Shown here: positions 62,419 to 64,000 of the stretch, one piece after another
Numbering within the stretch: the stretch's first letter is position 1
Layout of the letters: each line of letters starts with the position of its first letter
NCBI RefSeq assembly: GCF_900128955.1
Contig: NZ_FQTY01000003.1
Coordinates: forward strand, 124,001-188,000
From: Tissierella praeacuta DSM 18095
Lineage (GTDB): Bacteria; Bacillota; Clostridia; Tissierellales; Tissierellaceae
DNA length: 64,000 nt
Direction: 5' to 3'
Made by a program: the position numbers and the translations under genes
Notes under the pieces: model-generated
What the model saw: the letters and a program-made list of their open reading frames with translations, nothing else
Told to the model about the DNA's origin: nothing
Database searches by the model: none

Positions 62419-63748
62419 AGTTAAAAAATATGATGTTGTAGTTATAGGTGGAGGAATAGGAGGATATTACAGTGCTAGGGTCTTAAGAAATGGGGGAAAG
62501 GTCGTAGCTTTAATAGAGAAGGATAAATTAGGAGGTATTGCCCTTAGATGGGGTGCATTGCCAGTAAAGAAGATTTTAGATTCTTTTAAAGGCATAAAAA
62601 AAGAACAAATAAAAGAAATTAGGGAAAATCTTATAACAAAATGGGATGATGATTTAAAGAAATTAGAAAAGAAAATTATAAACAATTTATTAGATGATGA
62701 AATAGATATATACTATGGAGATGGTGAATTCATAGATTCTAAAAGATTTAAAATAGGATCTCAAATAATAGAAACCGATTATTTTATTGTGGCTACAGGA
62801 ACTAAACCTGCTAGTATAAAAGATATTCCTATTGATGGAGTAAATATAATTACTCATAAAGAGGCTATAGATTTAACAAATATACCTAAGAGTATAATAA
62901 TTTTAGGCGGAAATGTAGAAGGTATAGAATTTGCAGCTTTATATGCCAAGATAGGTGTAGATGTTATTGTTATAGAGAAAGAAGAAAGTATTTTACTTGG
63001 AAATGATGAAGATTTAGTATTTCCTATAGAAGAAAATCTTAAATCTTTAAATGTAAAGATTATAAAAGGCATAGGTGCTAGAAAGGCAGAAATAGGTAAA
63101 AATCGAGTTAATGTATTATTAGATGATGGAAGTATTGTTTCTGCAGAAAAGGCTTTAGTTACCTTTATGAGAACCCCAAATTTTCCAAAGGGAATTGAAA
63201 ACACCAAAATAAAAACTAGTAAAGATAGAATTATAGTTCGTGAAGATTTATTAACTGATGAAGAAAATATTTTTGCCATAGGTGATATTAATGGAATTTT
63301 AGGCATGGCTCATGTGGCTATTCAGCAGGGAATAAAAGTTTCAGATTATATATTAAGAGATATACCAGTAGATATATCCTATGAGGTTTTACCTAGAGCA
63401 GTGTTTACATTTCCAGAAATGGCTGGAGTAGGGAAACAAGAGTGGGAATTGAAAAAGGATAATACCCCATATAAACTAGGAATTGCCTATTTTAAAGATA
63501 GTTGGAGAGGTTGGGCAAAGAATATAGAAGAAGGATTTGTAAAAACCATAATAGGCTTAGATAATAAGATTTTAGGTATATGGATGGTAGGAGAGAACGT
63601 ATCAGAATATATTGGATTAATGGGGCAATTAATAAAGGAAGAAAGAACAGTAGATGAAATACTATCTAATTTAATCATTCATCCTAGTTTAACGGAAACC
63701 ATATTAGAAGCTTTACTGCAATCAAAAAATGAGAAGGTGATAGGATGA
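62411..63748 (+). CDS. Dihydrolipoamide-dehydrogenase-like FAD/NAD protein lacking the redox cysteines
   Basis: A 445-residue protein of the pyridine nucleotide-disulfide oxidoreductase class I: FAD motif YDVVVIGGGIGGYYSARVL, NAD motif SIIILGGNVEGIEFAALYAKIG, EENIFAIGDINGILGMAHVA and the dimerisation domain (VFTFPEMAGVG, LIIHPSLTETILEAL). In active members the sequence GGTCLNVGCIPSK carries the redox pair; here it reads GGIALRWGALPVK, so both Cys are Ala. It cannot act through an active-site disulfide. It may be an NADH-dependent flavin reductase, diaphorase or binding protein. It overlaps the permease gene before and the phosphorylase gene after it, so a role with nucleosides is implied. Confidence 0.85.
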   Translation: MYKVKKYDVVVIGGGIGGYYSARVLRNGGKVVALIEKDKLGGIALRWGALPVKKILDSFKGIKKEQIKEIRENLITKWDDDLKKLEKKIINNLLDDEIDIYYGDGEFIDSKRFKIGSQIIETDYFIVATGTKPASIKDIPIDGVNIITHKEAIDLTNIPKSIIILGGNVEGIEFAALYAKIGVDVIVIEKEESILLGNDEDLVFPIEENLKSLNVKIIKGIGARKAEIGKNRVNVLLDDGSIVSAEKALVTFMRTPNFPKGIENTKIKTSKDRIIVREDLLTDEENIFAIGDINGILGMAHVAIQQGIKVSDYILRDIPVDISYEVLPRAVFTFPEMAGVGKQEWELKKDNTPYKLGIAYFKDSWRGWAKNIEEGFVKTIIGLDNKILGIWMVGENVSEYIGLMGQLIKEERTVDEILSNLIIHPSLTETILEALLQSKNEKVIG

Positions 63749-64000
63749 AACAGCCTCATATATTATGTGAAGAAAAAGATATATCAGAGTACGTAATACT
63801 CCCAGGAGATCCAGCTAGGGTATTGAGAGTTGGAGAATTCTTAGATTCTTATGAAGAAATAGCATATAATAGAGAATTTAGAACAATAAGGGGATATTAC
63901 AAAGGTGTACCTATAACAATTACTTCTACTGGAATAGGAGGTCCATCTGCTGCAATAGCTATAGAGGAATTGATATCTTGTGGAGCAAGATATCTCATTA
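63745..64000 (+). CDS. Nucleoside phosphorylase (Udp/DeoD family), N-terminal part
   Basis: Starts at ATG 63745, overlapping the previous stop (ATGA), with GAGAAGGTG upstream, and runs off the window after 85 codons. The N-terminus PHILCEEKDISEYVILPGDPARVLRVGEFLD, followed by EIAYNREFRTIRGYYKGVPITITSTGIGGPSAAIAIEEL in consecutive pieces, has the PGDP phosphate/ribose motif and the TGIGGPS motif of hexameric uridine/purine nucleoside phosphorylases. It would release the base from nucleosides taken up by the transporter. Purine or pyrimidine preference is decided further downstream. Confidence 0.92.
   Translation, partial: MKQPHILCEEKDISEYVILPGDPARVLRVGEFLDSYEEIAYNREFRTIRGYYKGVPITITSTGIGGPSAAIAIEELISCGARYLI

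Overview
The window is AT-rich DNA from a strictly anaerobic, low-GC Firmicute of the Clostridia/Tissierellia type. That placement rests on A/T-ending codons, strong AGGAGG ribosome binding sites, frequent TTG/GTG starts, rubredoxin, a C5-type tetrapyrrole operon, selenium-dependent molybdenum hydroxylase accessory genes and a selenocysteine-containing peroxiredoxin. The gene content (guanine deaminase, PucR regulator, purine permeases, xanthine dehydrogenase type enzyme, nucleoside transporter, nucleoside phosphorylase) recalls purine-fermenting Tissierellales such as Gottschalkia. This is an inference; no 16S rRNA gene or other direct marker is present.

Layout. 1-2.8 kb: the end of a Nudix hydrolase gene, a MATE exporter, a secreted CAP-domain protein and a shrunken paralogue of it. 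3.1-9.7 kb: a six-gene operon (hemA, precorrin-2 dehydrogenase, hemC, cobA-hemD fusion, hemB, hemL) that makes uroporphyrinogen III and siroheme/corrin precursors, with no later heme genes. 9.7-14.6 kb: a sulfur module (YeiH-type exporter, small siroheme reductase, CoA-disulfide reductase with rhodanese) and a divergent LysR regulator. 14.7-19.9 kb: guanine deaminase, PucR regulator, nucleoid-associated protein, a second LysR. 20-22.9 kb: a secreted two-FMN/FAD reductase and a cyclase-family hydrolase.

23.1-31.8 kb is the centrepiece. It holds a dihydropyrimidinase-type cyclic amidohydrolase, an isochorismatase-type amidase, a UbiX/UbiD pair, three hexameric and one pentameric bacterial microcompartment (BMC) shell proteins, a BMC-linked flavoprotein, a small unknown protein, and an adenine-deaminase-like protein with altered active-site residues. 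No aldehyde or alcohol dehydrogenase, PduL or diol-dehydratase gene is present, so this is not a standard aldehyde metabolosome. The enzyme order matches, step by step, the classical clostridial xanthine fermentation: ring opening of xanthine, hydrolysis of the ureido group, decarboxylation of aminoimidazole carboxylate, then deamination of 4-aminoimidazole. I propose that the locus encodes this pathway, at least partly enclosed in a shell.

31.9-41.5 kb: an AzgA-type purine permease, then a four-subunit molybdenum hydroxylase whose large subunit is split in two, a chemoreceptor with a C-terminal sensor region, and YqeC, MocA-like, YqeB and XdhC maturation proteins, which point to a labile-selenium enzyme. 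41.5-49.4 kb: a sigma-54 two-component system divergent from a LIV-type ABC transporter that has a clear -24/-12 promoter. 49.4-56.7 kb: miscellaneous genes, including 3-methyladenine glycosylase, rubredoxin, a secreted glucosaminidase, a selenocysteine peroxiredoxin and an SRAP peptidase. 57-64 kb: a Crp-type regulator, a BMP-family nucleoside ABC transporter, a dihydrolipoamide-dehydrogenase-like protein without its redox cysteines, and the start of a nucleoside phosphorylase.

Taken together, nucleosides and bases would enter through the BMP and AzgA transporters, be cleaved by the phosphorylase, be converged on xanthine by guanine deaminase and the molybdenum hydroxylase, and then be broken down by the BMC-linked enzymes.
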